A stretch of 64,000 nt of DNA from Rhodothermales bacterium (GTDB lineage: Bacteria > Bacteroidota > Rhodothermia > Rhodothermales > VXPQ01), in the NCBI GenBank assembly GCA_022825385.1, contig JAJDWX010000030.1:1-64000 (forward strand). Reading direction: 5' to 3'. Under the pieces are notes generated by a model. That model made no database searches. It was not told the origin of the DNA and was given only the letters and a program-made list of their open reading frames with translations. How positions within the stretch are numbered: the first letter of the stretch is position 1; each line of letters begins with the position of its first letter. This document shows positions 47,846 through 56,811 of this stretch, in pieces. The position numbers and the translations under genes are program-made.

Positions 47846-48676
47846 TTACGCCTCGAAAGTTCCTCTGAACGCAGCCTCGGCGGGGCCTTCCAGATAGATA
47901 TCCCGTATGTCGCTGTCCGCGGGCGGAAAACCAACCGTGAGGCGCCCGCCGGGCATGTCTACGCATATGCGGTCGGATGTCGCGCGCCCCAGCAGGCGGG
48001 CCACGGCGGCGGACGCGATCGCCCCGGTGCCGCACGCCAGCGTTTCCGCCTCTACGCCTTTTTCGTAGGTGCGCGCCAGCAGGCGGTCCGCGCTCGCCAC
48101 TTCGACAAAGTCGATGTTGGCGCCGGCCGGCGCAAGCGCTTCGTCCCATCGAAGAAGAGAACCCCATTGCGTTGCGGGCACGTCCGCCACGCAATCCACA
48201 AAACACACCAAGTGCTCGGTGCCCGTCCAGATATAATGCGCATCGGCAATATCCATATTCGCCAGGCTGGCAAGCGCTTCCTGCGGCGCGTAATCGGCCA
48301 GCGCATCCTGGTATATCCGCACCAGCCCGGGGCTCGGCGATTCCGCCCTGAAAACGCCCGCGTCCGTCTCGAATCGCAGCGAGGGCGCGTCCATGCCGGC
48401 GCGGCGGGCGAAAAGCGCAAGACACCGGGCGCCGTTTCCGCACATCGTGCCGAACGCGCCGTCCGCATTCACGTAACGCATCCGAAAATCGGATTCGGCC
48501 TCGTTCGGCGGATTGAACGCAAGCAAACCGTCCGCCCCAATGCCCGTCCTGCGCGGACACAAGCGCTGCGCGAAACCGCTCAGCTCCTCGTCGGAAAAAC
48601 GATAAAATCGATTGTCGATCACGATAAAATCGTTCCCGGCCCCATTCATTTTCGTAAATTCCACAACGAGTTGCAT
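47846..48676 (-). CDS. dapF: Diaminopimelate epimerase
   Basis: 276 residues, full length. DapF converts LL- to meso-diaminopimelate for lysine and murein. Both catalytic cysteines are present: C79 in MCGNGARC and the second in ETLACGTGAIASAA near residue 220. Further motifs: EFTKMNGAGNDFIVID, RRTGIGADGLL, and DMPGGRLTVGF. Convergent with ppiD and divergent from phoH, with only about 20 bases between the starts of dapF and phoH. Confidence 0.95.
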   Translation of the reverse strand: MQLVVEFTKMNGAGNDFIVIDNRFYRFSDEELSGFAQRLCPRRTGIGADGLLAFNPPNEAESDFRMRYVNADGAFGTMCGNGARCLALFARRAGMDAPSLRFETDAGVFRAESPSPGLVRIYQDALADYAPQEALASLANMDIADAHYIWTGTEHLVCFVDCVADVPATQWGSLLRWDEALAPAGANIDFVEVASADRLLARTYEKGVEAETLACGTGAIASAAVARLLGRATSDRICVDMPGGRLTVGFPPADSDIRDIYLEGPAEAAFRGTFEA

Positions 48677-48695
48677 AGCAAGCTAAGGTGACCTC

Positions 48696-49688
48696 TTGAC
48701 GGAAAAGACAGTAACGATCGACAACGTCGAACCGCTCCTGATATACGGATTCAACGACGCATATCTACGCAAGATCGAACAGGTCTTTCCCGAAACGCGC
48801 ATCACGGCGCGAGGAAACGCGCTCATACTCCAGGGCGAGCAAACCGCCGTGGAGGAAATCGAGCGCATCGTTGCGGAGTTCGCGCGCGTGGTCGCGCGCA
48901 ACGGGGGCCTGACCGAAAACGACGTAGACACCATACTGGCCCTCTTCACCGCAAGCAACGGCGCGGGTTCCCTGTCTCTGGATGCGCACCAGGTTATTCT
49001 GTTTCCGCCCTCGGGCAAAGCGATCCGGGCCGCCATGCGCGGCCAGATTCGTTTGGTGGAGGCCGCCCGCTCGAACGACATCGTTTTCGCCATCGGGCCC
49101 GCGGGAACGGGGAAAACCTACACCGCCGTGGCCCTGGCGGTATCCGCGCTCAAATCGCAGCGCGTAAAGCGCATCGTGCTTTCGCGGCCGGCGGTGGAAG
49201 CCGGCGAGCGCCTCGGTTTTCTGCCGGGGGATTTTCGGGAAAAAGTCGATCCGTACCTGCGCCCGCTCTACGACGCCCTCGAAGACATGCTTTCCAGCGA
49301 AAAATTGCGGGAGCTTATGGAAAAGAAGGTGGTGGAAATCGTCCCGCTGGCCTACATGCGGGGGCGTACGCTGAACAATGCGTTCGTCATTCTGGACGAG
49401 GCCCAGAACGCCACCTCGTTGCAAATGAAAATGTTTCTGACCCGCCTCGGCGTCAACAGTCAGGCGATCGCGACCGGAGACATTACGCAAACGGACTTGC
49501 CCGCCCGCGAAGAAAGCGGCCTCGCGAACGTCCGGGACGTGCTCTGTGGCATAGACGGCATCGAGTTCGTGTATTTCGACCGCCATGACGTGATGCGGCA
49601 TCGCCTGGTGCAAAACATCATCGACGCCTACGAAAGCCGCAAGCCGGACCCTGCGGAGCGCGCCCCGGATCAGGACGCGGCGTCGTAG
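48696..49688 (+). CDS. phoH: PhoH-like ATPase/RNA-associated protein
   Basis: 330 residues. An N-terminal KH-like part (about 10-70) is followed by the PhoH P-loop domain: Walker [54 protein letters not shown], Walker [24 protein letters not shown], and [10 protein letters not shown]. PhoH proteins are linked to RNA handling and often neighbour ybeY, not seen here. The start is TTG at 48696, supported by AAGGTGA at 48686; no ATG fits. The last 19 bases overlap the 3' end of the convergent dehydrogenase gene. Confidence 0.93.
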   Translation: MTEKTVTIDNVEPLLIYGFNDAYLRKIEQVFPETRITARGNALILQGEQTAVEEIERIVAEFARVVARNGGLTENDVDTILALFTASNGAGSLSLDAHQVILFPPSGKAIRAAMRGQIRLVEAARSNDIVFAIGPAGTGKTYTAVALAVSALKSQRVKRIVLSRPAVEAGERLGFLPGDFREKVDPYLRPLYDALEDMLSSEKLRELMEKKVVEIVPLAYMRGRTLNNAFVILDEAQNATSLQMKMFLTRLGVNSQAIATGDITQTDLPAREESGLANVRDVLCGIDGIEFVYFDRHDVMRHRLVQNIIDAYESRKPDPAERAPDQDAAS

Positions 49689-50515
49689 TCGTAAAAGCCG
49701 CGCCCGGACTTGCGACCCAGCCGGCCCGCGTCCACCATCTCCCTGAGGAGCGGACAGGGGCGATACCGCTCGTCGGCCAGTCCCTTGTGCAGGACCTCCA
49801 TAATGGACAGGCACACGTCCAGTCCGATAAAATCCGCCAGCGCAAGCGGCCCCATCGGGTGGCGCATGCCAAGCGTCATCACCTGATCCACGCTCTCCGG
49901 CGGCGCCACGCCTTCCATCACGCACCGGCACGCCTCGTTGATCATCGGCATCAACACCCGGTTGGAAACGAAGCCTGGCGCGTCCCGCACCGCAACCGGC
50001 TCTTTCCCCAGGTCGCGCGCCAGCTGAAGCACTCGTTCGAAGACCGCTTCGCTCGTCGTCGGAGACCGCGCGACTTCCACCAGCTTCATCACGGGAACGG
50101 GATTGAAAAAATGCATCCCGACGACCCGTTCCGGGCGGGCGGTCGCCGAAGCAAGCGCCGCAATGGACAGGGAAGACGTATTGCTCGCCAGAATCGCGTC
50201 GGCTGGCGCAAAAGCGTCCAGTTCCGCGAACACCTTTTGCTTGAGCGCCAGGTCCTCCGGCACGGCTTCAATCACGAGATCGGCCTGCGCCACGGCGGCG
50301 GGCGTCCCGGAAACGCACGTTATGCGGCCCAGCGCATCCTCCGGATGGGCCACGCCCTGCCGATCCAGATTTCGCCGAATAGCAACGCGGGCTTGCTCAA
50401 GCGCGGCGGGCGACGAATCGACCAAATGCACGGAATGCCCTTTGAGGGCGAAAACATGGGCAATCCCGCGCCCCATTGCGCCGGCTCCCACGACACATGT
50501 CTTGCACCGGCTCAT
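49670..50515 (-). CDS. 3-hydroxybutyryl-CoA/3-hydroxyacyl-CoA dehydrogenase
   Basis: 281 residues, the size of stand-alone Hbd/PaaH enzymes. Rossmann motif [64 protein letters not shown] with the catalytic histidine, [18 protein letters not shown] and the C-terminal [11 protein letters not shown]. It oxidises 3-hydroxyacyl-CoA with NAD in fatty acid or butanoate metabolism. Chain-length preference is not clear. Overlaps phoH by 19 bases tail-to-tail. Confidence 0.9.
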   Translation of the reverse strand: MSRCKTCVVGAGAMGRGIAHVFALKGHSVHLVDSSPAALEQARVAIRRNLDRQGVAHPEDALGRITCVSGTPAAVAQADLVIEAVPEDLALKQKVFAELDAFAPADAILASNTSSLSIAALASATARPERVVGMHFFNPVPVMKLVEVARSPTTSEAVFERVLQLARDLGKEPVAVRDAPGFVSNRVLMPMINEACRCVMEGVAPPESVDQVMTLGMRHPMGPLALADFIGLDVCLSIMEVLHKGLADERYRPCPLLREMVDAGRLGRKSGRGFYDYDAAS

Positions 50516-50540
50516 AACCTGGCAACAGTGTAGGAAACCT

Positions 50541-50936
50541 TCAGAGGGCGAGCAGGCGTTCCGCTGCCTCTGCCGAAAGGTCTTTTATCTCCGTCACGCG
50601 GTTCGCCTCGTCCGCCAGCACCAGGCGGGGACGGTGTCGGCGGCCTTCCTCGGGCGTCATATCCGCATAGGCAATCACAATGACTTCGTCCCCGGGCGCC
50701 GCGGAACGGGCAGCCGGGCCGTTCATCTTGACGACGCCGCTGCCGGAAGGTCCCGGAATGGCGTAGGTTTCCAGGCGGGAACCGTTATTTACGTTCACCA
50801 CCTGCACCTTTTCGTAGGGCAGAATCCCGCTCGCCTCGAGCAGCGCTTCGTCCAGCGTAATGGAGCCTTCGTAATACAAATCGGCTTCGGTAACCCGAAG
50901 GCGCTGCAACTTCGCTTTGAACATCGTAACGGTCAT
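50541..50936 (-). CDS. panD: Aspartate 1-decarboxylase
   Basis: 131 residues. Makes beta-alanine from aspartate for pantothenate. The self-cleavage site is G24-S25 in [13 protein letters not shown], where the serine becomes the pyruvoyl group. Other motifs: [47 protein letters not shown]. An ATG four codons in (MFKAKLQR) may be the real start, as it gives the usual N-terminus. It follows panC on the same strand with a gap of 84 bases. Confidence 0.94.
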   Translation of the reverse strand: MTVTMFKAKLQRLRVTEADLYYEGSITLDEALLEASGILPYEKVQVVNVNNGSRLETYAIPGPSGSGVVKMNGPAARSAAPGDEVIVIAYADMTPEEGRRHRPRLVLADEANRVTEIKDLSAEAAERLLAL

Positions 50937-51020
50937 GCCTGATACGGCTATACGGTGATTTGTCTGCCTTGTTGCATACCCGGCTTGCGGCGCCGGCGTA
51001 GCGCATAGCAGAAAATTTCG

Positions 51021-51917
51021 TCAAGGTTTGCGGGGCGACGCCGAATCTGCGGCGGGGGCTTGCGTAAACACGCTGTCGATAAGCCGGGTGTTTCCGAAAT
51101 ACGCGGCGACGGCGGCCAGTACGCGCTGTCCAGGCGCTATGGCCTCCATGGGCTGCAACGTGTCCGCATCCACCACCTCGGCGTACTCGACGCGCGCATC
51201 GGCGGCGCGGCGCAATATCGAACGCATGGCTTCAACCAGCGCCGCCCGGCGCTGTTCCCCCCTGCCAATAGCCTCCTGGGCGGCGCGCACGGCCTGCGGG
51301 ACTGCGACGGCGGCCTTGCGCTCGGCGGGAGACAGATACGCGTTGCGAGACGAAAACGCGAGCCCGTCCGCCTCGCGAACCGTCGGGACGCCCATCACCC
51401 GGATACCCAGCAGCATGTCTTGCGCCAGCCTGCGCAGAATGACGAACTGTTGCGCGTCCTTCAACCCGAAAACAGCCACGTCCGGGCGGCACGCATGGAA
51501 GAGCTTCAGCACGACCGTAGCGACGCCGTCGAAGTGGCCCGGACGAAACGCGCCGCACAGACGCCGCCCCAGCGCGCCCGCGGAAACAGACAGGCGGTCT
51601 GCCTGTACGCCTTCCGGGTACATCTCCCCCGCCTCGGGCGCGAACGCGACTGCGTCGGGAGACCACGCGCCAAGCAATTTCACGTCCTTTTCGAAGGGCC
51701 GCGGATAGATATCGAAATCTTCTCCGGGACCAAACTGCGTCGGGTTCACGAAAATGGATACGACCGCATCGTCCGCCGAGGACGTCGCCGCCCGAACCAG
51801 CGCCTCGTGTCCTGCGTGCAAGGCTCCCATCGTGGGCACGAGCGCAATGCGGCGTCCGGCGGCGCGGCGTTTGCTGGCCCAGGCCTGCATCTTCCGTACA
51901 GAAGTGATTATCTTCAT
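51021..51917 (-). CDS. panC: Pantothenate synthetase
   Basis: 298 residues from the ATG at 51917; 41 extra open codons upstream lie over the fumC start region and are not needed. Joins pantoate and beta-alanine using ATP. Motifs: ALVPTMGALHAGHEALV (HxGH), VVSIFVNPTQFGPGEDF, GRRLCGAFRPGHFDGVATVV, VFGLKDAQQFVILRR and LAFSSRNAYLSPAER. Upstream of panD in one operon, giving the two last steps to pantothenate. Divergent from fumC. Confidence 0.95.
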   Translation of the reverse strand: MKIITSVRKMQAWASKRRAAGRRIALVPTMGALHAGHEALVRAATSSADDAVVSIFVNPTQFGPGEDFDIYPRPFEKDVKLLGAWSPDAVAFAPEAGEMYPEGVQADRLSVSAGALGRRLCGAFRPGHFDGVATVVLKLFHACRPDVAVFGLKDAQQFVILRRLAQDMLLGIRVMGVPTVREADGLAFSSRNAYLSPAERKAAVAVPQAVRAAQEAIGRGEQRRAALVEAMRSILRRAADARVEYAEVVDADTLQPMEAIAPGQRVLAAVAAYFGNTRLIDSVFTQAPAADSASPRKP

Positions 51918-51959
51918 GGCGTACGCCGTATATTTATTCCTTTGATCGTGGAGGTATCC

Positions 51960-53348
51960 ATGCCTGAATATCGTATTGAAACCGATTCGCTCGGCGAAGT
52001 TCGCGTACCGATCGGCGCGCGCTATGGCGCGCAAACGCAACGCGCCGCCGAAAATTTTCCGATCAGCGGCCTGCGTTTCCCGCGGGCCTTCATCCAGGCC
52101 CTCGGCATGGTAAAATACGCCGCGGCGCGGGCAAACGGGGCGCTAAATACGCTTTCGAAAGAAAAGGCGGACGCCATTGCAAGCGCGGCGAAGCGCGTCA
52201 TGGACGGACAGTGCGACGAGGAGTTCGTGCTGGATATTTTTCAGACTGGCAGCGGCACGTCCACCAACATGAACGCCAACGAGGTCATCGCCTCGCTGGC
52301 GAGCGAAGCGCTCAGCGGAAAGCCTGTGCATCCCAACGACGACGTAAACAAATCGCAGTCCTCGAACGACGTCATTCCGACCGCCATGCACGTGGCCGCG
52401 CGCATGACCATCGGGCGCGCGCTGATCCCGGCGCTGGAGCGGCTGGAAACATCGCTTGCGAACAAGGCCGCCTCGTTCGACGACATTGTCAAAAGCGGAC
52501 GCACCCACCTGATGGACGCCACCCCCGTACGGCTTGGGCAGGAATTCGGAGGCTACGCATACCAGGTCGCGCAGGGCGTTCGCCGGCTGCGCAACGCTTG
52601 CGCGGAACTGGAAGAACTGGCGCTGGGCGGTACGGCGACCGGCACCGGAATCAACCGGCCCGAAGCGTTCCCGGAACAAGCCATCGCCACGATTTCCGAA
52701 CTGACCGGCTTGCCGTTTCGCGAAGCGGAAAACCACTTCGAAGCGCAATCCGCACGGGACGCCTACGTGAGCGCCTCGGGCGCGCTCAATACGCTGGCCG
52801 TCTCGTTGATGAAAATAGCCAACGACCTGCGCTATCTGGGCGCGGGGCCCACGAGCGGGGCCGCCGAAATCCGGCTCCCCGCGGTGCAGCCCGGGTCGTC
52901 CATCATGCCGGGCAAAGTCAACCCCGTGCTGAGCGAAGCCATGATGATGACCTGCGCCCGCGTCATGGGCAACCATGCGACCATCTCCATCGGCGGACAG
53001 CACGGGAACCTCGAACTGAACGTGATGATGCCTGTGATGACGCACTGCATGCTGGAGAGCGTCTTGATCCTCGCGGGCGCGTGCGACGCATTCCGAACGC
53101 GATGCATAGACGGCGTCGAGGCGGATCGCGCGCGCTGCCGCGAATTGCTGGAACTGAATCCGTCGATCGCTACGGCGCTCAACGCCGCCATCGGGTACGA
53201 CAAAGCGTCGCAGGTCGCCAAAAAGGCGGCGCGCGAACGGCGCTCGGTCCGGGACGTTCTCGAGGAAATGAATCTGCTCCCGGAAGCAGATATCGACGCC
53301 ATCCTGGACGTACGACCGATGACGGAACCCGGCATACCCGGCGCGTAA
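51960..53348 (+). CDS. fumC: Class II fumarate hydratase
   Basis: 462 residues. Iron-independent fumarase of the citric acid cycle. Signature GSSIMPGKVNPV (about 313-324) with the catalytic serine, TGSGTSTNMNANEV, SQSSNDVIPTAMHV, and SGRTHLMDATPVRLGQE. The ATG at 51960 follows GGAGG. A longer open frame begins inside panC on the other strand and is ignored. Aspartase and argininosuccinate lyase relatives were considered, but the AENFPISG and ALGMVKYAAARAN starts fit FumC. Confidence 0.95.
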   Translation: MPEYRIETDSLGEVRVPIGARYGAQTQRAAENFPISGLRFPRAFIQALGMVKYAAARANGALNTLSKEKADAIASAAKRVMDGQCDEEFVLDIFQTGSGTSTNMNANEVIASLASEALSGKPVHPNDDVNKSQSSNDVIPTAMHVAARMTIGRALIPALERLETSLANKAASFDDIVKSGRTHLMDATPVRLGQEFGGYAYQVAQGVRRLRNACAELEELALGGTATGTGINRPEAFPEQAIATISELTGLPFREAENHFEAQSARDAYVSASGALNTLAVSLMKIANDLRYLGAGPTSGAAEIRLPAVQPGSSIMPGKVNPVLSEAMMMTCARVMGNHATISIGGQHGNLELNVMMPVMTHCMLESVLILAGACDAFRTRCIDGVEADRARCRELLELNPSIATALNAAIGYDKASQVAKKAARERRSVRDVLEEMNLLPEADIDAILDVRPMTEPGIPGA

Positions 53349-53477
53349 ACCAAACGATGGACGGCGCCATACCCTCCTTGCAATAATTTCGCGGCTGGCG
53401 CGTTTTTTCGGCGCAGGGCGACAGGGCGCCGCGCGCCCGTTGCAGCAGCCCTCGCGCGATTCCATCATTCCCCCTCA

Positions 53478-55070
53478 ATGCCCATTCGAAACATGCGCAT
53501 CGAAAAAAATCGTTTCGTTTCGCTGGCCGCCCTGGCGGCCGTATTCCTTTCCGGCGGACTTTTCGTGGCGATGGGAGCCAACGTATTCGGCTTCGGAAGC
53601 GCCGCCGACGCAGAAACCCGGGCCGCCGATACCGCGCCGCTTTCCGATGCGCCGTCCGGCGCCGCAACGCTTGAAGACGCCTTCACGCAAGTCGTCGAGC
53701 GCGTCAATCCGGCGGTGGTGCAGATACGGACCGAAAACATTCCCCAGGACCGGGATTCGGACGAACCCCGGGAGAATCCTTTCGAGAATACGCCCTTCGG
53801 GGATTTCTTCGGGGATTTTGAATTCCGGATGCCGCCCATGCCGCGCACCGGGCTGGGGTCGGGCGTAATCATCCGCCCGGACGGACACATTCTGACGAAC
53901 AACCATGTCGTCGAGAACATGGACGAATTGGCCGTAATCGCCATGGACGGCACGGAATACGAGGCGCAGGTCGTCGGGGCGGACCCGGTAAGCGACGTGG
54001 CCGTGATCAAGATCGAGGCGGACGCATTGCCGTTCGTCGAAATGGGCGACTCGGACGACGTCAAGGTCGGGCAATGGGTAATGGCGTTTGGATCGCCTAT
54101 CGAAGCCTCGCTGGGGAATACCGTTACGGCGGGCATTGTCAGCGCCACCGGACGGATTCGGGGCGGCAACGACATGCCGGGCAACGACGCAGGCGGAGGC
54201 CCGTCGCCCACGTATAATTTCATTCAGACGGACGCCGCCATCAATCCGGGAAATTCCGGCGGTCCGCTGGTTAATCTGCGCGGCGAACTGGTGGGCGTCA
54301 ATACGGCGATCATTACGCGCACCGGCGGATATCAGGGAATCGGTTTCGCCATTCCGGTCAATACGGCGCGGAACATAGCCGACCAATTGATGGCTACCGG
54401 GCGCGTACGGCGCGGGAAACTGGGCGTAAGCTACGGTCCCGCCAGCGAAGCCCTGATCGAAACCCTGGACTTGCCGCAGGGCGCCGCCGTGGTCGGATCC
54501 GTAATGGAAGGCTCCGCAGCCGAGAAAGCAGGCATTCGTCCGGGAGACGTTATTGTCCGCCTGGACGGGAAGGCCTTGCGAAATCACCAGCAACTTTCGT
54601 TGTGGATCGGGGCCATGAAGCCCGGCGAGCGGGCAGAGATAGAAGTAAACCGGGAGGGCGAATCGAAAACCTTCCGCGTGGAGCTGGGCGGTTGGGAAAA
54701 CGAGGAAAGCGCGCGGGCCGACAACGACGACGCGCCGCAGGCGATCGAGGAGCGCCTGACAGACGAACTCGGCGTCACGCTGGCCGACCTGACCCCGGAC
54801 CTGGCCCGCGAGGCGGGATTCGAGGAGGAATCGCCCGAGGGCGTGATCGTTACGGGAGTAGACCCCGCCAGCTACGCGGCGCGCGAAGCCAACCTTCGGC
54901 GCGGCGCCGTCATCTCGGAAATCGACCGGAAAAAAGTCCGCGACATGAAGGAATTCGAGGCGGTCTACAAGAATATAGAACCCGGAAAGGCCTTCATTGT
55001 CCGGCTGAATATGCCGAACGGAGGGGCGGGAATCACCGCGCTGAAAAAACCGGCGGCTTCCGACGAATAA
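53478..55070 (+). CDS. HtrA/DegP-type periplasmic serine protease
   Basis: 530 residues with an N-terminal signal/anchor segment (SLAALAAVFLSGGLFVAMGA). The trypsin-like domain has the full triad: H143 in LTNNHVVEN, D173 in VSDVAVIKIE and S260 in NPGNSGGPL. A long LA-like loop with repeated F/G/D (DFFGDFEFRMPP) lies before it. Two PDZ domains follow (about 330-415 and 440-525), each with a G-V carboxylate-binding loop (KLGVSYGP; ELGVTLADL). It degrades and refolds damaged proteins in the envelope. It could be called DegP, DegQ or MucD; I do not choose between them. Confidence 0.92.
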   Translation: MPIRNMRIEKNRFVSLAALAAVFLSGGLFVAMGANVFGFGSAADAETRAADTAPLSDAPSGAATLEDAFTQVVERVNPAVVQIRTENIPQDRDSDEPRENPFENTPFGDFFGDFEFRMPPMPRTGLGSGVIIRPDGHILTNNHVVENMDELAVIAMDGTEYEAQVVGADPVSDVAVIKIEADALPFVEMGDSDDVKVGQWVMAFGSPIEASLGNTVTAGIVSATGRIRGGNDMPGNDAGGGPSPTYNFIQTDAAINPGNSGGPLVNLRGELVGVNTAIITRTGGYQGIGFAIPVNTARNIADQLMATGRVRRGKLGVSYGPASEALIETLDLPQGAAVVGSVMEGSAAEKAGIRPGDVIVRLDGKALRNHQQLSLWIGAMKPGERAEIEVNREGESKTFRVELGGWENEESARADNDDAPQAIEERLTDELGVTLADLTPDLAREAGFEEESPEGVIVTGVDPASYAAREANLRRGAVISEIDRKKVRDMKEFEAVYKNIEPGKAFIVRLNMPNGGAGITALKKPAASDE

Positions 55071-55096
55071 CCCGGAATCGAAACGCCGGGGGAGCG

Positions 55097-55540
55097 CTAC
55101 TCCCGAATCAGCATGGTGAGGCCATACTCATGGTCCTCGATGCGCATGGGGTATTCGGAGAAGGGAATCTGGTATACCTCGTCCTTGCGCGGGAGGGTAC
55201 GCGCATCGTAGGTTTCCCCGTCGGCGGAACGGCTGCTCCAGAATCCCATACGAGCCTGGTCCCCTTCCGACGTGGCGGAAATGCCTATTTCGTACTTGCG
55301 AATCTCCTTGCCCCGCTGGAATAGCGTAACTTCGCGCGTTCCGTAGCTGCGATACAAGCGAAGGGTCCGGGGAACGGGGCCGGCGTCCTTGCCATCGACA
55401 AGCACGTATACGGCCTTGCCGTACAGGAGCGAATCCGGCGTGGCGTCTTCCCCCTCGGCGGCCATGTCTTTCGACGCGCTGCACCCGCCGACAAGGGCGC
55501 CCAGAACGGTTAACGTTACGACAAATCTTGCGATGGCCAT
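55097..55540 (-). CDS. Small predicted lipoprotein of unknown function
   Basis: 147 residues. Signal peptide with a lipobox LVGGC (cysteine at about 20), so it should be lipid-anchored in the envelope. The rest is beta-rich, with KAVYVLVDGKDAGPVPRTLRLYRSYGTREVTLFQRGKEIRKYEI resembling a PEGA-like carrier fold, and no catalytic pattern. I do not recognise a named family. It is convergent with the htrA-like gene and divergent from aroB; context gives no function. Confidence 0.7.
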   Translation of the reverse strand: MAIARFVVTLTVLGALVGGCSASKDMAAEGEDATPDSLLYGKAVYVLVDGKDAGPVPRTLRLYRSYGTREVTLFQRGKEIRKYEIGISATSEGDQARMGFWSSRSADGETYDARTLPRKDEVYQIPFSEYPMRIEDHEYGLTMLIRE

Positions 55541-55668
55541 GCGACGCCTCAGTGTGTTGCGTTCAATCCGTTCCTACATTACGACGTATGTTTCTTATGG
55601 CTCCGGCGGGGCGCGGTTCCCCCTGACCCGTTACATTTCTTATATTTCTTCAACACGCTCCGACGGCC

Positions 55669-56724
55669 ATGCCTGTACCTGTCTCTTTCGCTCCGCTCGA
55701 CACGCTGCCCCGGCTCATGCGCTCCAGGGGCGTCGAGGCCGGGCGGTGCCTCGTCGTCACGGACGAGCGCGTAGCGGCCCTGTACGGCGACGCCGTATGC
55801 AAAGGTCTCGCATCCGAACAGATCCGGCCGCGCCTCCTCGCACTGCCGCCTGGCGAAGCAACCAAGTCGCACGACCGCCTCGTTGAAATCTACGACCAGG
55901 CGCTGGCATGGGGCATGGAGCGCGGCGTCCCTGTCGTAGCGCTGGGCGGGGGCGTCGTGGGCGATTTGGCCGGTTTCGCCGCGGCCACGCTGCTGCGCGG
56001 GGTTCCGCTTTTTCAGGTTCCCACCACGCTCGTCGCGCAAGTCGATAGCTCCATCGGAGGCAAGACGGGCATTAACCACGCCACAGGCAAAAACCTGATC
56101 GGGGCCTTCTATCGACCTGCCGGCGTCCTGACGGATACGGCCGTGCTGACATCGCTCCCCGCCCGGGAATGGACCAGCGGCCTTGCGGAGGTATTCAAAC
56201 ATGGCCTCATTGCAGACGAGGCGCTGTTCGCGGAACTGGAAGCGGCGGCGGACGCCTTGTTCGAGCGCGACGAGGATACGGCGGGACGCATCGTGCCGCG
56301 CGCAGCCGACGTCAAAATGCGGATCGTACGGGAAGACGAATTCGAAACCGGGCGGCGGGCTATCCTGAATTTCGGCCATACGTTCGCGCACGCGATCGAA
56401 AAGGTCGCCGGATACGGCGCGTATACGCATGGCGAAGCGGTGGCGGCAGGCATGCGGGCCGCCTTGTATCTTTCCGCGCAGGTCTCGACGGATTTCGACC
56501 GCGCCCGCGCTGATCGGCTGGTCCGGCGCATCCCGATCCCTCCGGGGCTTGCCTCCCTCGCTATACCAGACCTCATGGAGGCAATGAAGCAGGACAAAAA
56601 AGTGCGCGGCGGCGGCGCGCGGCTCGTCCTGCTCGACCGGATCGGGCGGGCCTTCGTGGACGGAAGCGTACCGCCCCGCCTGGTGGAAAAAGCCTGGGCG
56701 TTCGCGCAGGAAGTCGTCGGCTGA
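55669..56724 (+). CDS. aroB: 3-dehydroquinate synthase
   Basis: 351 residues, full length. Second step of the shikimate pathway, NAD- and zinc-dependent. Motifs: ALGGGVVGDLAGFAAATLLRGV, QVPTTLVAQVDSSIGGKTGINH, KNLIGAFYRPAGVLTD, SGLAEVFKHGLIAD, and the metal-binding histidines of NFGHTFAHAIE and THGEAVAAGM. Unlinked to other aro genes in the window. Confidence 0.95.
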   Translation: MPVPVSFAPLDTLPRLMRSRGVEAGRCLVVTDERVAALYGDAVCKGLASEQIRPRLLALPPGEATKSHDRLVEIYDQALAWGMERGVPVVALGGGVVGDLAGFAAATLLRGVPLFQVPTTLVAQVDSSIGGKTGINHATGKNLIGAFYRPAGVLTDTAVLTSLPAREWTSGLAEVFKHGLIADEALFAELEAAADALFERDEDTAGRIVPRAADVKMRIVREDEFETGRRAILNFGHTFAHAIEKVAGYGAYTHGEAVAAGMRAALYLSAQVSTDFDRARADRLVRRIPIPPGLASLAIPDLMEAMKQDKKVRGGGARLVLLDRIGRAFVDGSVPPRLVEKAWAFAQEVVG

Positions 56725-56811
56725 TCGTAAGGGCGCCCTAACCAAAACCGTACCTGCGCAGGCACTATTTCGAGACAAGAGCGTACCTGTCTTATCAAAC
56801 TTCTCTGCGCC